From Streptomyces ureilyticus (GTDB lineage Bacteria; Actinomycetota; Actinomycetes; Streptomycetales; Streptomycetaceae), in NCBI RefSeq assembly GCF_011045025.1, contig NZ_JAAKZX010000080.1:1-39427 (forward strand): a DNA stretch of 39,427 bases, given 5' to 3'. Both the position numbers and the translations under genes were made by a program. The notes below the pieces were generated by a model. It did no database searches, was not told where the DNA came from, and saw nothing but the letters and a program-made list of their open reading frames with translations. The first letter of the stretch is position 1; each line of letters opens with the position of its first letter. Of this stretch, positions 15,922 through 23,674 are shown one piece after another.

Positions 15922-17457
15922 TCAGCCCGCCGGCACGGCCGGCCGCGGCACCCCCGGTACGCACGTCTCGGCGCCGGACGGCAGCTCGCCGTCCAGCAGG
16001 TAGCGGTTGACGAGCGCGTCCACCGCCGCGTTGCCGCCGAGGGCGTACACCTCGTGCGCGCCCGAGTCGGTGATCCGCACCAGCCGGTGGCCCAGCCGTT
16101 CGGCCATCGCCCGGCCGCCCTCGTGGTGGTCCAGCGGATCGCCGTCCGCCTGCACGACCAGCCCGGCCGGACAGCCTCCGCCGCGGATACGGGTCGGCGG
16201 TTCGGGCGGGCTGAACGTACGGAACGTCCCGACCCACGGCTGCGCCCGCATCACGCCGAGCCCGTACGGGCAGCGCTCCCGGAAGTCCCGCATGGCCGCG
16301 TGGTGGAGCGCGGGGTCGGACGGCCAGTCCGTCTCGCAGGTGACCGCCTCCAGGACGGCCTCCCGCCGGGTGCCCGCGGACTTCCCCGGACGCCATTCCG
16401 CCTGTCCGGCCAGCAGTTCCCCGGCCCGCGGCGCGTCACCCGAGGCCGCGGCGGCCAGCAGCGCGCGGACCAGTTCACCGAGCTGGTCCCAGCGGGACCG
16501 GTCCGCCGCCAGGGTGCCGATGATCATGTCGAAGGAGGTACGGAGCGCCCGGCCGCCGTCCAGCGCGAACAGGGCCGCGGCGGTCCGCTCGACCGTGGCG
16601 ATCACACCGGCCGCGTCCGTACCCAGGGCGAAGGCGGACGGCCGCTCGCCGGTCCACTCGGCCCAGGCGTCGACGTTCTCCCGGGTCGCCTCCGCCTGTG
16701 AGCGGAACTGCGCCTGCCAGTCCCAGCCGGGGTGCACGGACGAGTCCAGCACGCTGCGGTCCAGCCGCCCGGGAAACATCGTTCCGTACACCGCGCCCAG
16801 CAGCGTGCCGTACGCCCAGCCCACGAAGCTCAGCCGCTCCTCGCCGAGTACGGCCCGGATCAGGTCCATGTCGCGGGCGTTGTTGCGGGTGGAGACGTGC
16901 GGGCGCAGTTCGCCGCCCGCCCGGCGACAGCCCTCCTCGCGCTCGCGCATGTCGGCGGCGAGCGCGTCGAACACCTCGTCCGGAGGACGGGAGTCGAAGG
17001 GCACCGTCACCGGGCTGTCCTCGCCCTCCAGACGGGTCGAGTCGCCCGTGCCGCGCGGGTCGAAGCCGACGAGGTCGTACACCTCGCCCAGCGGGGTGGC
17101 CGCGACCAGCCGGGCCGGCAGACCGCGCCCGATGCCGTTGTCGCCGCCCGGGCCGCCGTTCAGCGCCAGCAGAATGCCGCGCCGCCGGCCCGGGCCGCCC
17201 GTCGCGCGGATCCGGCTCAGGGCCAGGGTGATCCGCGGGCCGTCGGGGCGCGCGTAGTCGAGGGGCGCCTCGATCTCGGCGTATTCGAGCCGCCCGTGCC
17301 GCCCGTGCCGCCCGTACGGCAGGCCCGGCGCGTCCACGGGCGCCCACCGGGGACGCTGCGCGAGAAACACGCCCGCCGGCGGTCCGGGAGCCGCCGCCCC
17401 GGCGGGCGCTGAGTGCGGTGCCTGCACTGAGTCCACGGTGTCCATCCCACTGGTCAT
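15922..17457 (-). CDS. TAP-family alpha/beta hydrolase lacking the nucleophilic Ser (probable pseudoenzyme)
   Basis: 511 residues, no signal peptide; ATG 17457 has an aaggtgg site. The fold and motifs are those of tripeptidyl/prolyl aminopeptidases: oxyanion NGGPGG (100-105), GFDPRGTGDS (131-140), Asp in QADGDPLD (about 440), His in SGAHEV (about 468), and a C-terminal TAP-like domain. The nucleophile elbow normally reads GxSYGT but here is GWAYGT with Ala215 (codon gcg; tcg to gcg is one base change). Without Ser it should not hydrolyse peptides. It may bind a ligand, use another residue, or be decaying. It precedes the KASIII-like gene on the same strand. Confidence 0.85.
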   Translation of the reverse strand: MTSGMDTVDSVQAPHSAPAGAAAPGPPAGVFLAQRPRWAPVDAPGLPYGRHGRHGRLEYAEIEAPLDYARPDGPRITLALSRIRATGGPGRRRGILLALNGGPGGDNGIGRGLPARLVAATPLGEVYDLVGFDPRGTGDSTRLEGEDSPVTVPFDSRPPDEVFDALAADMREREEGCRRAGGELRPHVSTRNNARDMDLIRAVLGEERLSFVGWAYGTLLGAVYGTMFPGRLDRSVLDSSVHPGWDWQAQFRSQAEATRENVDAWAEWTGERPSAFALGTDAAGVIATVERTAAALFALDGGRALRTSFDMIIGTLAADRSRWDQLGELVRALLAAAASGDAPRAGELLAGQAEWRPGKSAGTRREAVLEAVTCETDWPSDPALHHAAMRDFRERCPYGLGVMRAQPWVGTFRTFSPPEPPTRIRGGGCPAGLVVQADGDPLDHHEGGRAMAERLGHRLVRITDSGAHEVYALGGNAAVDALVNRYLLDGELPSGAETCVPGVPRPAVPAG

Positions 17458-17622
17458 GGCCCCACCTTGCCGACGCGGCCTCGAGAGGGGCTGGAGTCGT
17501 GCGCGCGCGTACCGCCGGGCCGGGCCCGCTGTCCAGCCGGGCTGAACCCGAGCTCAAGCCCGCCCGGCCACCTTGGCCTGCCTGAACCCGACCGAACACC
17601 GGCGAAGCCGACAGGAGAAGCG

Positions 17623-18519
17623 ATGAAATCCCAGGTTCCGTACGGCAGTTCGGGCACACGCCTACGTCTGCTGAGCGACACCTCGCCCGACCGACTGATC
17701 CCGGCGGCGGGCCGCCCCGTGCTCGTCCACGTCCCGAAGAACCAGCGCGAGCCGGGCGCCGAGGAGATCGGCGTGATCGTCGGCGCCCGGCGAGAGGCGA
17801 CCGAGACGGCGCCCGGCGACTACGGCTCCGCCTCCGGCGCCCGCATCACCTGCATCCCGCAGGAGGCCCCGCTCGGCCTGAGCGAGTCCGCCGCCGGGCC
17901 GGCCGTCCGCCGACTTCGGCTCGGGTCCGGCCGGCCTGTCGTCCGTGACAGCCGCGTCGCCCGCCGTACGGCCATCGGGGCCGGGTGCGTTGTCGAGGCC
18001 GCCGGCAGCGGCGACTCCATCCTGCGGCCGGGCGCCGGGGTCCGTCGTATCGGCGGCGTCCGCGGCTCGGTCCTCGCCCGCGAGTCCGCAGCTGGGCAGG
18101 CCGTCCGTCGGCTCCGGCTCGGGTCCGGCCGGCCTGTCGTCCGTGACAGCCGCGTCGCCCGCCGTACGGCCATCGGGGCCGGGTGCGTTGTCGAGGCCGC
18201 AGGCAGCGGCGACTCCATCCTGCGGCCGGGCGCCGGGGTCCGTCGTATCGGCGGCGTCTGCGGCTCGGTCCTCGCCCGCGGATCCGCAGCCGGACAGTCG
18301 GCCCGCCGACTACGGCTTGCGGCGGGCCGGCCTGCGTGGGTGCGGGCCGTGGTGGCCCGGACCGTGGTGCCGAAGGCCGTCGACCGCCGCGCCTTGGGCG
18401 TCGTCGGGACGGACCCGGAGGGCCGGGTGACCTGGGGCGTGGAGGAGTCGCGGGATCCGGCCGCCTCCCCGCTCCGGCTCGCCGTTGGCCGGCCCGTGTG
18501 GTCGGGGGCCGCGGCGTGA
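17623..18519 (+). CDS. Degenerate RmlA-like protein: catalytic core deleted, beta-helix duplicated
   Basis: About 298 residues from ATG 17623 (aggag site). Residues 1-88 follow long-form glucose-1-phosphate thymidylyltransferase: GSSGTRLRLLSDTSPDRL replaces GGSGTRLRPxT, then AGRPVLVHV, EIGVIVG and IPQEAPLGL. The middle of the enzyme, including sugar-binding and second catalytic Asp regions, is absent. It jumps to a left-handed beta-helix-like segment (RDSRVARRTAIGAGCVVE) that is present twice as near-identical 66-residue units plus a diverged third. The conserved Lys/Pro of the active site are also changed. Reading frame, GC bias at third positions and GTGA coupling to the next gene are intact, so a protein is probably made, but not an active nucleotidyltransferase. 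Confidence 0.6.
   Translation: MKSQVPYGSSGTRLRLLSDTSPDRLIPAAGRPVLVHVPKNQREPGAEEIGVIVGARREATETAPGDYGSASGARITCIPQEAPLGLSESAAGPAVRRLRLGSGRPVVRDSRVARRTAIGAGCVVEAAGSGDSILRPGAGVRRIGGVRGSVLARESAAGQAVRRLRLGSGRPVVRDSRVARRTAIGAGCVVEAAGSGDSILRPGAGVRRIGGVCGSVLARGSAAGQSARRLRLAAGRPAWVRAVVARTVVPKAVDRRALGVVGTDPEGRVTWGVEESRDPAASPLRLAVGRPVWSGAAA
17884..18290 (+). repeat. 198-bp tandem duplication within the RmlA-like gene
   Basis: The unit starts at 17884 and 18082, with a third partial, diverged copy from 18280. Between about 17915 and 18060 the two copies are almost identical at base level, which means a recent duplication or gene conversion. The unit is 66 codons, keeping frame. Confidence 0.92.
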
Positions 18520-19502
18520 GTGGCCCGGACGCCGGTGGGGTGCTGGTGCTCGGGGGCAGTGGGTTCGTCGGGCGGGAGGTGTGTGCCGCGCTGGCCGTGC
18601 GCGGGGAGCGGGTGCTGTCCGTGGCGCGAGGTCCGCAGGACGGGGCCGCGTCCGGGGTGCGGACGATCCGCCTCGACCTGGGGTCGGACGGCGCGGGCCC
18701 GGCGCTTGCCCGGCTGCTGGACGCCGAACGGCCGCACACCGTGGTCAACTGCGTGGGCAGCATCTGGGGCCGTACCGACGCCGAGATGGCCCCCGCGATC
18801 GTCGCCCCGACCTTGCGCCTGCTGGCCGCGCTCGGGCGGGCCGCGGTCCGGCCGCGCCTCGTTCATCTCGGGTCCGTCCTGGAGTACGGCCCCGTCCCCA
18901 CCGGCACGACGGCACGCGAACCTGCCCGGCCGGACACGGCGTACGGGCGGGCGAAGCTCGCGTCCACCGAGGCCGTCCTCGCCGCGCAGGCGGCGGGCGA
19001 CGTCGACGCGCTCGTGCTGCGGGTGGCCAACGTCGCCGGGCCGGGCACGCCCGCCGTGAGCCTGCTCGGCCAGGTCGCCGCACGGCTCGCGGCCGGAGCC
19101 CCGGGCACCGGGCCGGTGCGTGTCGAACTGTCCCCGCTGCGCGCCCACCGCGACTACGTGGACGTACGGGACGTAGCCGACGCCGTCGTCCGGGCCACCG
19201 ACCCCGACGTCCCGGCGGCCGGCGCGGTCGTGGACATCGGCCGGGGCGAGGCCGTCCCGGTACGGGAACTGGTCGACCTGCTGATCGCCGTCAGCGGAGT
19301 CCGGGCACAGGTCACGGAGCGCGGCACGCCCGGCGCCGCCGACTGGATGTGCGTCGACCCGGCCCCGGCACGGGACCTGCTGGGCTGGCACCCGCGGCAC
19401 TCCCTCGAGGACGCGGTCCGCGCGCACTGGGAGGCCCATCGGGCCGCCGCCCACCGGGTACGGGAGGCCCAGGAGGCGGGAGCGTCCGCCGTCCCCGCCT
19501 GA
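18516..19502 (+). CDS. NAD(P)-dependent sugar epimerase/4-ketoreductase-like protein (SDR)
   Basis: 328 residues from GTG 18516, which overlaps the preceding stop by four bases (GTGA). Extended short-chain dehydrogenase: nucleotide motif VLVLGGSGFVGREV, active-site YGRAK with upstream Ser in LGSVLEYGPVP, and a HRDYVDVRDVADAV stretch typical of NDP-sugar enzymes. It resembles dTDP-4-keto-6-deoxyhexose 4-ketoreductases of the TylCIV/NovS/EryBIV type. Coupling to a degenerate RmlA-like gene suggests a former deoxysugar operon. A strong terminator follows. Confidence 0.82.
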   Translation: MSGPDAGGVLVLGGSGFVGREVCAALAVRGERVLSVARGPQDGAASGVRTIRLDLGSDGAGPALARLLDAERPHTVVNCVGSIWGRTDAEMAPAIVAPTLRLLAALGRAAVRPRLVHLGSVLEYGPVPTGTTAREPARPDTAYGRAKLASTEAVLAAQAAGDVDALVLRVANVAGPGTPAVSLLGQVAARLAAGAPGTGPVRVELSPLRAHRDYVDVRDVADAVVRATDPDVPAAGAVVDIGRGEAVPVRELVDLLIAVSGVRAQVTERGTPGAADWMCVDPAPARDLLGWHPRHSLEDAVRAHWEAHRAAAHRVREAQEAGASAVPA

Positions 19503-19511
19503 ACGCACGTC

Positions 19512-19548
19512 GGTCGAAGGGGGCACCGGACCGGTGCCCCCTTCGACC
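19512..19548. terminator. Perfect hairpin terminator
   Basis: ggtcgaagggggcaccgg (19512-19529) pairs exactly with 19531-19548. It follows the sugar ketoreductase stop by 10 bases. Confidence 0.92.
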
Positions 19549-19549
19549 G

Positions 19550-19905
19550 GTCTCTCCTACGCGGCCTCGATGCGACGGCCGCTGGGCGCGGCCGTCTCAC
19601 GGAGGCCGGGAGCTTGCACCGCCTCGATGGTGCGGTCCCGCATGCGGTGGGGGAGCGAGGGATGTATGGGCAGAGGGCGGCGCGCTTGTTCTCGTACTCG
19701 GGCAGGCAGTCCCGTACACAGGTGGTCGTACGGCCACTGTCCACCCGCGTGCCGGACCGCGCTCGCCTGCCGTCGGACCCCTGCCGCGGCCCGGCCGACC
19801 TGCTCGCCCGCCGACCGGGCGGCGCTACGGCGCGGCGGGCCGGCGGAGCCCAGAGACGCACCCGCCGCGGTGCCGGCGACTGCCGCCCGCCGCCATCCGC
19901 CCCGC
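19550..19905. other. Gene-free stretch with a possible broken reading frame
   Basis: No complete gene is seen. On the minus strand two frames have coding-like third positions: one with CLPEYENKRAAL at about 19680-19720, another ending RDRTIEAVQAPGL...GRRIEAA at a stop near 19559. They are in different frames, so if this was a gene it carries a frameshift. No family is recognised; the rest is GC-rich spacer after the AlkZ-like gene. Confidence 0.3.
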
Positions 19906-21108
19906 TCAGAGGTGCTTGCCGTTCGCCACCGGCCCCAGCGTCAGCACCGGAACCGCCTCCAGGATCTCCCCGACCCGCGCCGCCTGCTCCTCCACCTGGG
20001 CGAGTTGGGCCCGGGTGAGCACGCCGAACGCCTCCACGGTGAGCGCGACCTTTCGCCCGGAGCGCTTCTGGTGCCAGACGCCGGCCACCACCCCGTCGAC
20101 GGTGAGCACCTGCACCGTGCCCGCCTGGCCGTTGGACAGCGCCCGCTCGGCGGCGACGCCCGGGTAGACCAGCTCCCGGGGGTGGCTGCCCACCGCGTAC
20201 GCGTCGAAGTACGGCAGCAGCCGTACGCCGCCGGGGTCGGCCGCCGGCTCGTACGGGCCCTCGTCGGCCAGCTCGTACACCGTGCTGCCGTCGCCCAACG
20301 GGCTCGCCACGGGCCGAAGTTCGTCGCCGAGTGAGTCGAACAGGCCGGCGGCCCAGCGGCGCGGCGCGCTCAGCCACTGTGCGAAGTGCTGGGCGTTCGC
20401 CGGTCCGTACGAACGCAGGTAACGCCGGGCGACCTCGGCCAGGGCCTTCTCCGGATCCATCGGCGTGAAGCCGGGCAGCCAGCGGTCCGGGCTGGTGTAC
20501 GTGACCTTCCGGCCGCGGTTGGGGCCGAAGCACAGCGCCCCGCGGTGGCCCGCGGTGTGCAGGGCCTGCCGCCAGCGCGGCCACATACCGGTGAAGGCGG
20601 GTACGACGGGGTCGGCGGCCCAGTCGCCCAGCCGCTCGATCACCGCATCGCTCAGCTCGTCGACGGTCGGCGGTTCCTCCGCCCGCAGCGCGTCCGCGAC
20701 CGCCTCGACCACGGCCTCGGTCTGCGCCGCGTCCAGCCGGGCCGCCTGCGGAAGCCCGCCGCCCGCCTCCGGAACGGCGGCCAACGCTCCGGTCCACAGC
20801 GGGAGTTCGGCCGCGGGCAGCAGATGCACGGTGCCGCGCGGCCCGAACGTCTTGACCAGGGTGCAGTCCTCCCACAGCGCCCGCCGCACGTCCGCACGCG
20901 TCGTACCCGCCGTGCGCAGCCCGATCGACAACTCGGCCGCCGACATCACCTGCGCGTGCGCCCCACCCATCGCCCCGACGACCTCCGCCATCCGCCCGGC
21001 CGACGCCGGCACGTCCAGACTGTGCCGAACCAGCCGCCGGGCACACACGTCCGCCCAGGACGCCGTCGAGGCTACGGGCTGCTGCTGCTTGCTGCCGGTG
21101 CCGGCCAT
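19906..21108 (-). CDS. AlkZ-like winged-helix DNA glycosylase family protein
   Basis: 400 residues of the HTH_42 family, whose studied members AlkZ and YcaQ/AlkX excise bulky alkyl or crosslink lesions from DNA. Supporting stretches are CARRLVRHSL near 24-31, TFGPRGTVHLLP, PAFTGMWPRWRQAL, the WLPG segment and C-terminal GVVAGVWHQKRSGRKVAL. The catalytic motif in AlkZ is Q-x-Q; at that place this protein has HAQ (51-53) in GGAHAQVMSAAEL. His-x-Q versions occur in Streptomyces paralogues outside toxin clusters. It could protect the host from a DNA-alkylating metabolite, or be a general repair enzyme. It is divergent from the methyltransferase gene. Confidence 0.82.
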   Translation of the reverse strand: MAGTGSKQQQPVASTASWADVCARRLVRHSLDVPASAGRMAEVVGAMGGAHAQVMSAAELSIGLRTAGTTRADVRRALWEDCTLVKTFGPRGTVHLLPAAELPLWTGALAAVPEAGGGLPQAARLDAAQTEAVVEAVADALRAEEPPTVDELSDAVIERLGDWAADPVVPAFTGMWPRWRQALHTAGHRGALCFGPNRGRKVTYTSPDRWLPGFTPMDPEKALAEVARRYLRSYGPANAQHFAQWLSAPRRWAAGLFDSLGDELRPVASPLGDGSTVYELADEGPYEPAADPGGVRLLPYFDAYAVGSHPRELVYPGVAAERALSNGQAGTVQVLTVDGVVAGVWHQKRSGRKVALTVEAFGVLTRAQLAQVEEQAARVGEILEAVPVLTLGPVANGKHL

Positions 21109-21192
21109 GTGCGGTGTTCCTCCTCGAAAGCGGCGGGACAGACCCTGCCGGTACGGACGTCAGGTCCTGCCCGTACGGACGACAGGCCCCGG

Positions 21193-21459
21193 TACTCAGC
21201 CTCACACGCCCGGCCCGAGTGCCGATCGAGCCGCGGTCGACCCTGCCGCCGGACGCCGGCGGTGGTGGTGGCGGCAAGTCGTCGTGCTCCAGCGGCCGTT
21301 GGAGATGGCCTGTGCGCGACTGGAGATGGTCTGTGTGCCACGCCGAGGCGGTGGTGCTCAGCCTGACACCGCCCTGACCGAGCACCGGACCGAGCACCGG
21401 TCCAGCCGCGGTCGACCGTGCCGCCGGACGCTGGCGGAGGCGGCAAGTCGCCGTGCCCT
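21193..21459. repeat. Imperfect direct repeat (about 100 bp, offset 163-175) in an intergenic region
   Basis: The region 21109-21481 holds no gene. A block with ctcagcct...agccgcggtcgac, tgccgccggacg, ggcggcaagtcg occurs at 21193-21287 and again, with small gaps, at 21356-21459. A smaller accgagcaccgg tandem lies before the second copy, and gtacggacg/tcagg is doubled near 21150-21185. The region must hold the divergent promoters of the AlkZ-like and methyltransferase genes. Confidence 0.7.
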
Positions 21460-21481
21460 GACGGCCATTCGAGGTGATCCC

Positions 21482-22195
21482 ATGTACGGCGCCGAAGCGG
21501 CGGAGATCTACGACCTGACCCACAGCGCGCGCGGGAAGGACTTCCCGACCGAGGCGCAGACCGTCCTCGACCTCATCCGGACGCGTACGAAGGACACCGG
21601 CTCCCTGCTCGATGTCGCCTGCGGTACCGGTGCTCACCTGGAGGTGTTCGGCCGCCACTTCGACCGGGTGGAGGGCGTCGACCTCTCCGAGGCCATGCTG
21701 GAGGCCGCCCGCCGCCGGCTGCCCGGCGTACCGGTGTCCGTCGCCGACATGCGGGACTTCGACCTGGGCCGCACGTACTCCGTCATCACCTGCCTGTTCG
21801 CCTCAGTCGGCTACCTGTCGACGGAGGCCGAACTCACCTCCACCCTGAGCTGCTTCGCCCGGCACCTGGCTCCCGGCGGAGCGGTCGCCGTCGAACCGTG
21901 GTGGTTCCCGGAGACCTTCCTGCCGGGCCACGTAGCCGCCGACGTGGTGGAGTCGGGCGCCCGCCGCATCGCCCGCGTCTCCCACACAGTCCGCGACGGC
22001 GAAGCCTCCCGCATGGAGGTCCACTACGTGATAGCGGACCCCAAGAAGGGAACCCACCACTTCACGGAAACCCACCGGGCAACGCTCTTCACGCGCACGC
22101 AGTACGAGTCGGCCTTCCACGCGGCCGGCTTCGACGCGACCTACGTCCCAGAGGTCCAGAACGGCCGAGGCCTGTTCGTGGCGGGACTCGCCTGA
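21482..22195 (+). CDS. SAM-dependent N,N-dimethyltransferase, DesVI/TylM1 (dTDP-amino sugar) type
   Basis: 237 residues, the usual length of DesVI and TylM1, which dimethylate the amino group of dTDP-3-amino-3,6-dideoxyhexoses. It has the family start MYGAEAAEIYDLTHSARGKD, motif I LLDVACGTGAHL (42-53), the VEGVDLSEAML segment, ADMRDFDLGR, and the characteristic EPWWFPE(T)F near 140. No other amino-sugar gene (aminotransferase, 4,6-dehydratase) is in the window, so the sugar pathway would have to be completed elsewhere or the enzyme acts on another amine. Confidence 0.82.
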   Translation: MYGAEAAEIYDLTHSARGKDFPTEAQTVLDLIRTRTKDTGSLLDVACGTGAHLEVFGRHFDRVEGVDLSEAMLEAARRRLPGVPVSVADMRDFDLGRTYSVITCLFASVGYLSTEAELTSTLSCFARHLAPGGAVAVEPWWFPETFLPGHVAADVVESGARRIARVSHTVRDGEASRMEVHYVIADPKKGTHHFTETHRATLFTRTQYESAFHAAGFDATYVPEVQNGRGLFVAGLA

Positions 22196-22202
22196 GCCAC
22201 CG

Positions 22203-22330
22203 GCCCGGGGCAGCGCCCCTTCAGGGGCGCGGGGCTGTGCCAATCTGCGGCTCCGCCGCGATGGGGGTCCCCCCGCTCGAGCGCAGCCGAGAGTGGGGGA
22301 GCGACCAGCCACGACGAACCCGCAGCTTCG
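22203..22330. repeat. Dispersed Streptomyces intergenic element
   Basis: Begins cagcgccccttcaggggcgc and includes ctgcggctccgccgc and gcgaccagccacgac, all parts of a sequence I know from many Streptomyces intergenic regions. A ggtccccccgctcgagcgca...agtgggggag hairpin is inserted in it. The variant at 11185 shares its first part. Confidence 0.7.
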
Positions 22331-22373
22331 AACTCTGAAGGCGCGGCTTCGTCGGGCCGAGCCCGCAGCAACG

Positions 22374-22410
22374 CGAAGGGCCGGGCTCCCCGAAGGAGCC
22401 CGGCCCTTCG
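22374..22410. terminator. Bidirectional terminator between convergent genes
   Basis: Perfect 16-bp stem cgaagggccgggctcc (22374-22389) / 22395-22410, loop ccgaa. It lies between the methyltransferase and glycosyltransferase stops. Confidence 0.92.
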
Positions 22411-22471
22411 CCTTGGCCGTCGCCGTCACCACGCGCCAAGCAGGTCGCGTCCGGTGGCGCGGCGCAAGCCG

Positions 22472-23674
22472 TCAGGCCACCACCGCACCGCCCCGCTCAT
22501 GCCGCCGCAGATGCCCAAGCATCACGTCCGCCGCGCGCCCAGCCCCGCCCGCGCCGCGAACCTGCTCCCGCATACGCGCAACACTCGCCCGGACCGCCCG
22601 GTCACCGTCCACCCCCGCGACCGCGTCGCGCAGTACCGCCGCGGTGACCGAGTCGCGGGAGACCACCCGTCCAAGGTTCAGCTCGCTGATCTGGTGGGCC
22701 AGCTGATCGGTCTCACCGACCTGCGGCACGACCACCATCGGCGTCCCCGCGTACAGCGACTGCATGACCGTGCCCCAGCCACCGTGGCAGACGAAAACAC
22801 GCGTATGCGCGAGAACCGCCTGCAGCGGCAACCACGCATGGACCTCCACATGCTCCGGCAGCGGCCCGAGCGCCGCCCGGTCCACCCCCGGACCGGTGAC
22901 GAGCACCGTGTGCCAGGGCAGCCCCGCGAACGCCTCCACGCACATCCGGAAGAACTCCGGCTGCGCGTTGAAGCTCGTACCCAGCGAAATCAGCACCACA
23001 GGACGCCCGCTCGCCGGCGGCTCCCAGCCACCCGCCAGGTCACCCTCCCGCAGGCACGGTCCGACGAAGGCGAACCGGTCCTCCTCGAAGGTCTCCTGCT
23101 GGTACTGGAAGGCGCGCGGCACCGACACCAGGTTCAACGCCCGCGGATCGTCGACCAGTTCGTCGAAGGACACGTCCGCCACGCCGTGCGCGGACGCGAA
23201 GTCGCGCAGCTCGGCCTCGATCCGGTCGTACGCCGCCCCGACGGCCTCCCGGGGGATGCTCCGGTTCGTCGGCGACACGGAGTAGAACTTCACCCCGGGC
23301 CGGTTCCACTTGCGGGCCAGTACCCCGCCGAGGAACTGCACCGAGATGTCGTACGCCAGCAGGTCCGGCAGGTCGCCGCGGAAGTACTCCTCGAACACCG
23401 GGGCCGTCGCGGCCCCCTCACGCACGTTGCCGAGCAGCACCCGCGCGAGCCAGTCCTCGGCACCCGCGGGCACGATCGTCTGCGGATCGATGGACGAGGT
23501 GTACGGCAGGACGGTCGCCCCCGTGGAGGCGATCAGGTCCGCGTACGCCTCGGTCGCCGCGTACGTCACCCGGTGACCCCGGCGGACCAGCTCCTCCACC
23601 ACGCCGAGCGTGGGGACGAGGTGGCCGGTCGCCGGGATGTTGAAGAACGCGAAGTGCCTGCCGGGCCCGCTCAC
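22472..23674 (-). CDS. MGT-family glycosyltransferase (macrolide glycosyltransferase type)
   Basis: 400 residues of the GT-B, GT1 type that moves a sugar from a nucleotide donor to a small-molecule acceptor. Start GTG 23674 overlaps the upstream oxidoreductase stop (GTGA). N-terminal FFNIPATGHLVPTLGVVEEL is the acceptor-domain start with the catalytic His (TGH); the donor domain has ISLGTSFN and CHGGWGTVMQSLYAGTPMVV followed by VGETDQ, the expected UDP/TDP-sugar binding segment. It resembles OleD/Mgt enzymes that inactivate macrolides with UDP-glucose, so either self-resistance or product glycosylation is possible. Confidence 0.9.
   Translation of the reverse strand: MSGPGRHFAFFNIPATGHLVPTLGVVEELVRRGHRVTYAATEAYADLIASTGATVLPYTSSIDPQTIVPAGAEDWLARVLLGNVREGAATAPVFEEYFRGDLPDLLAYDISVQFLGGVLARKWNRPGVKFYSVSPTNRSIPREAVGAAYDRIEAELRDFASAHGVADVSFDELVDDPRALNLVSVPRAFQYQQETFEEDRFAFVGPCLREGDLAGGWEPPASGRPVVLISLGTSFNAQPEFFRMCVEAFAGLPWHTVLVTGPGVDRAALGPLPEHVEVHAWLPLQAVLAHTRVFVCHGGWGTVMQSLYAGTPMVVVPQVGETDQLAHQISELNLGRVVSRDSVTAAVLRDAVAGVDGDRAVRASVARMREQVRGAGGAGRAADVMLGHLRRHERGGAVVA

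Noticed and set aside
17846..18763. Minus-strand frame rich in Arg/Pro over the 198-bp duplication
   Set aside because: No ribosome site or family; the plus frame has better third-position bias, a start with aggag and coupling to the ketoreductase.
19154..21658. Very long minus-strand frame across the ketoreductase end, AlkZ-like gene and spacer
   Set aside because: Low-complexity Arg/Gly translation and it crosses a strong terminator; the real gene is in another frame.
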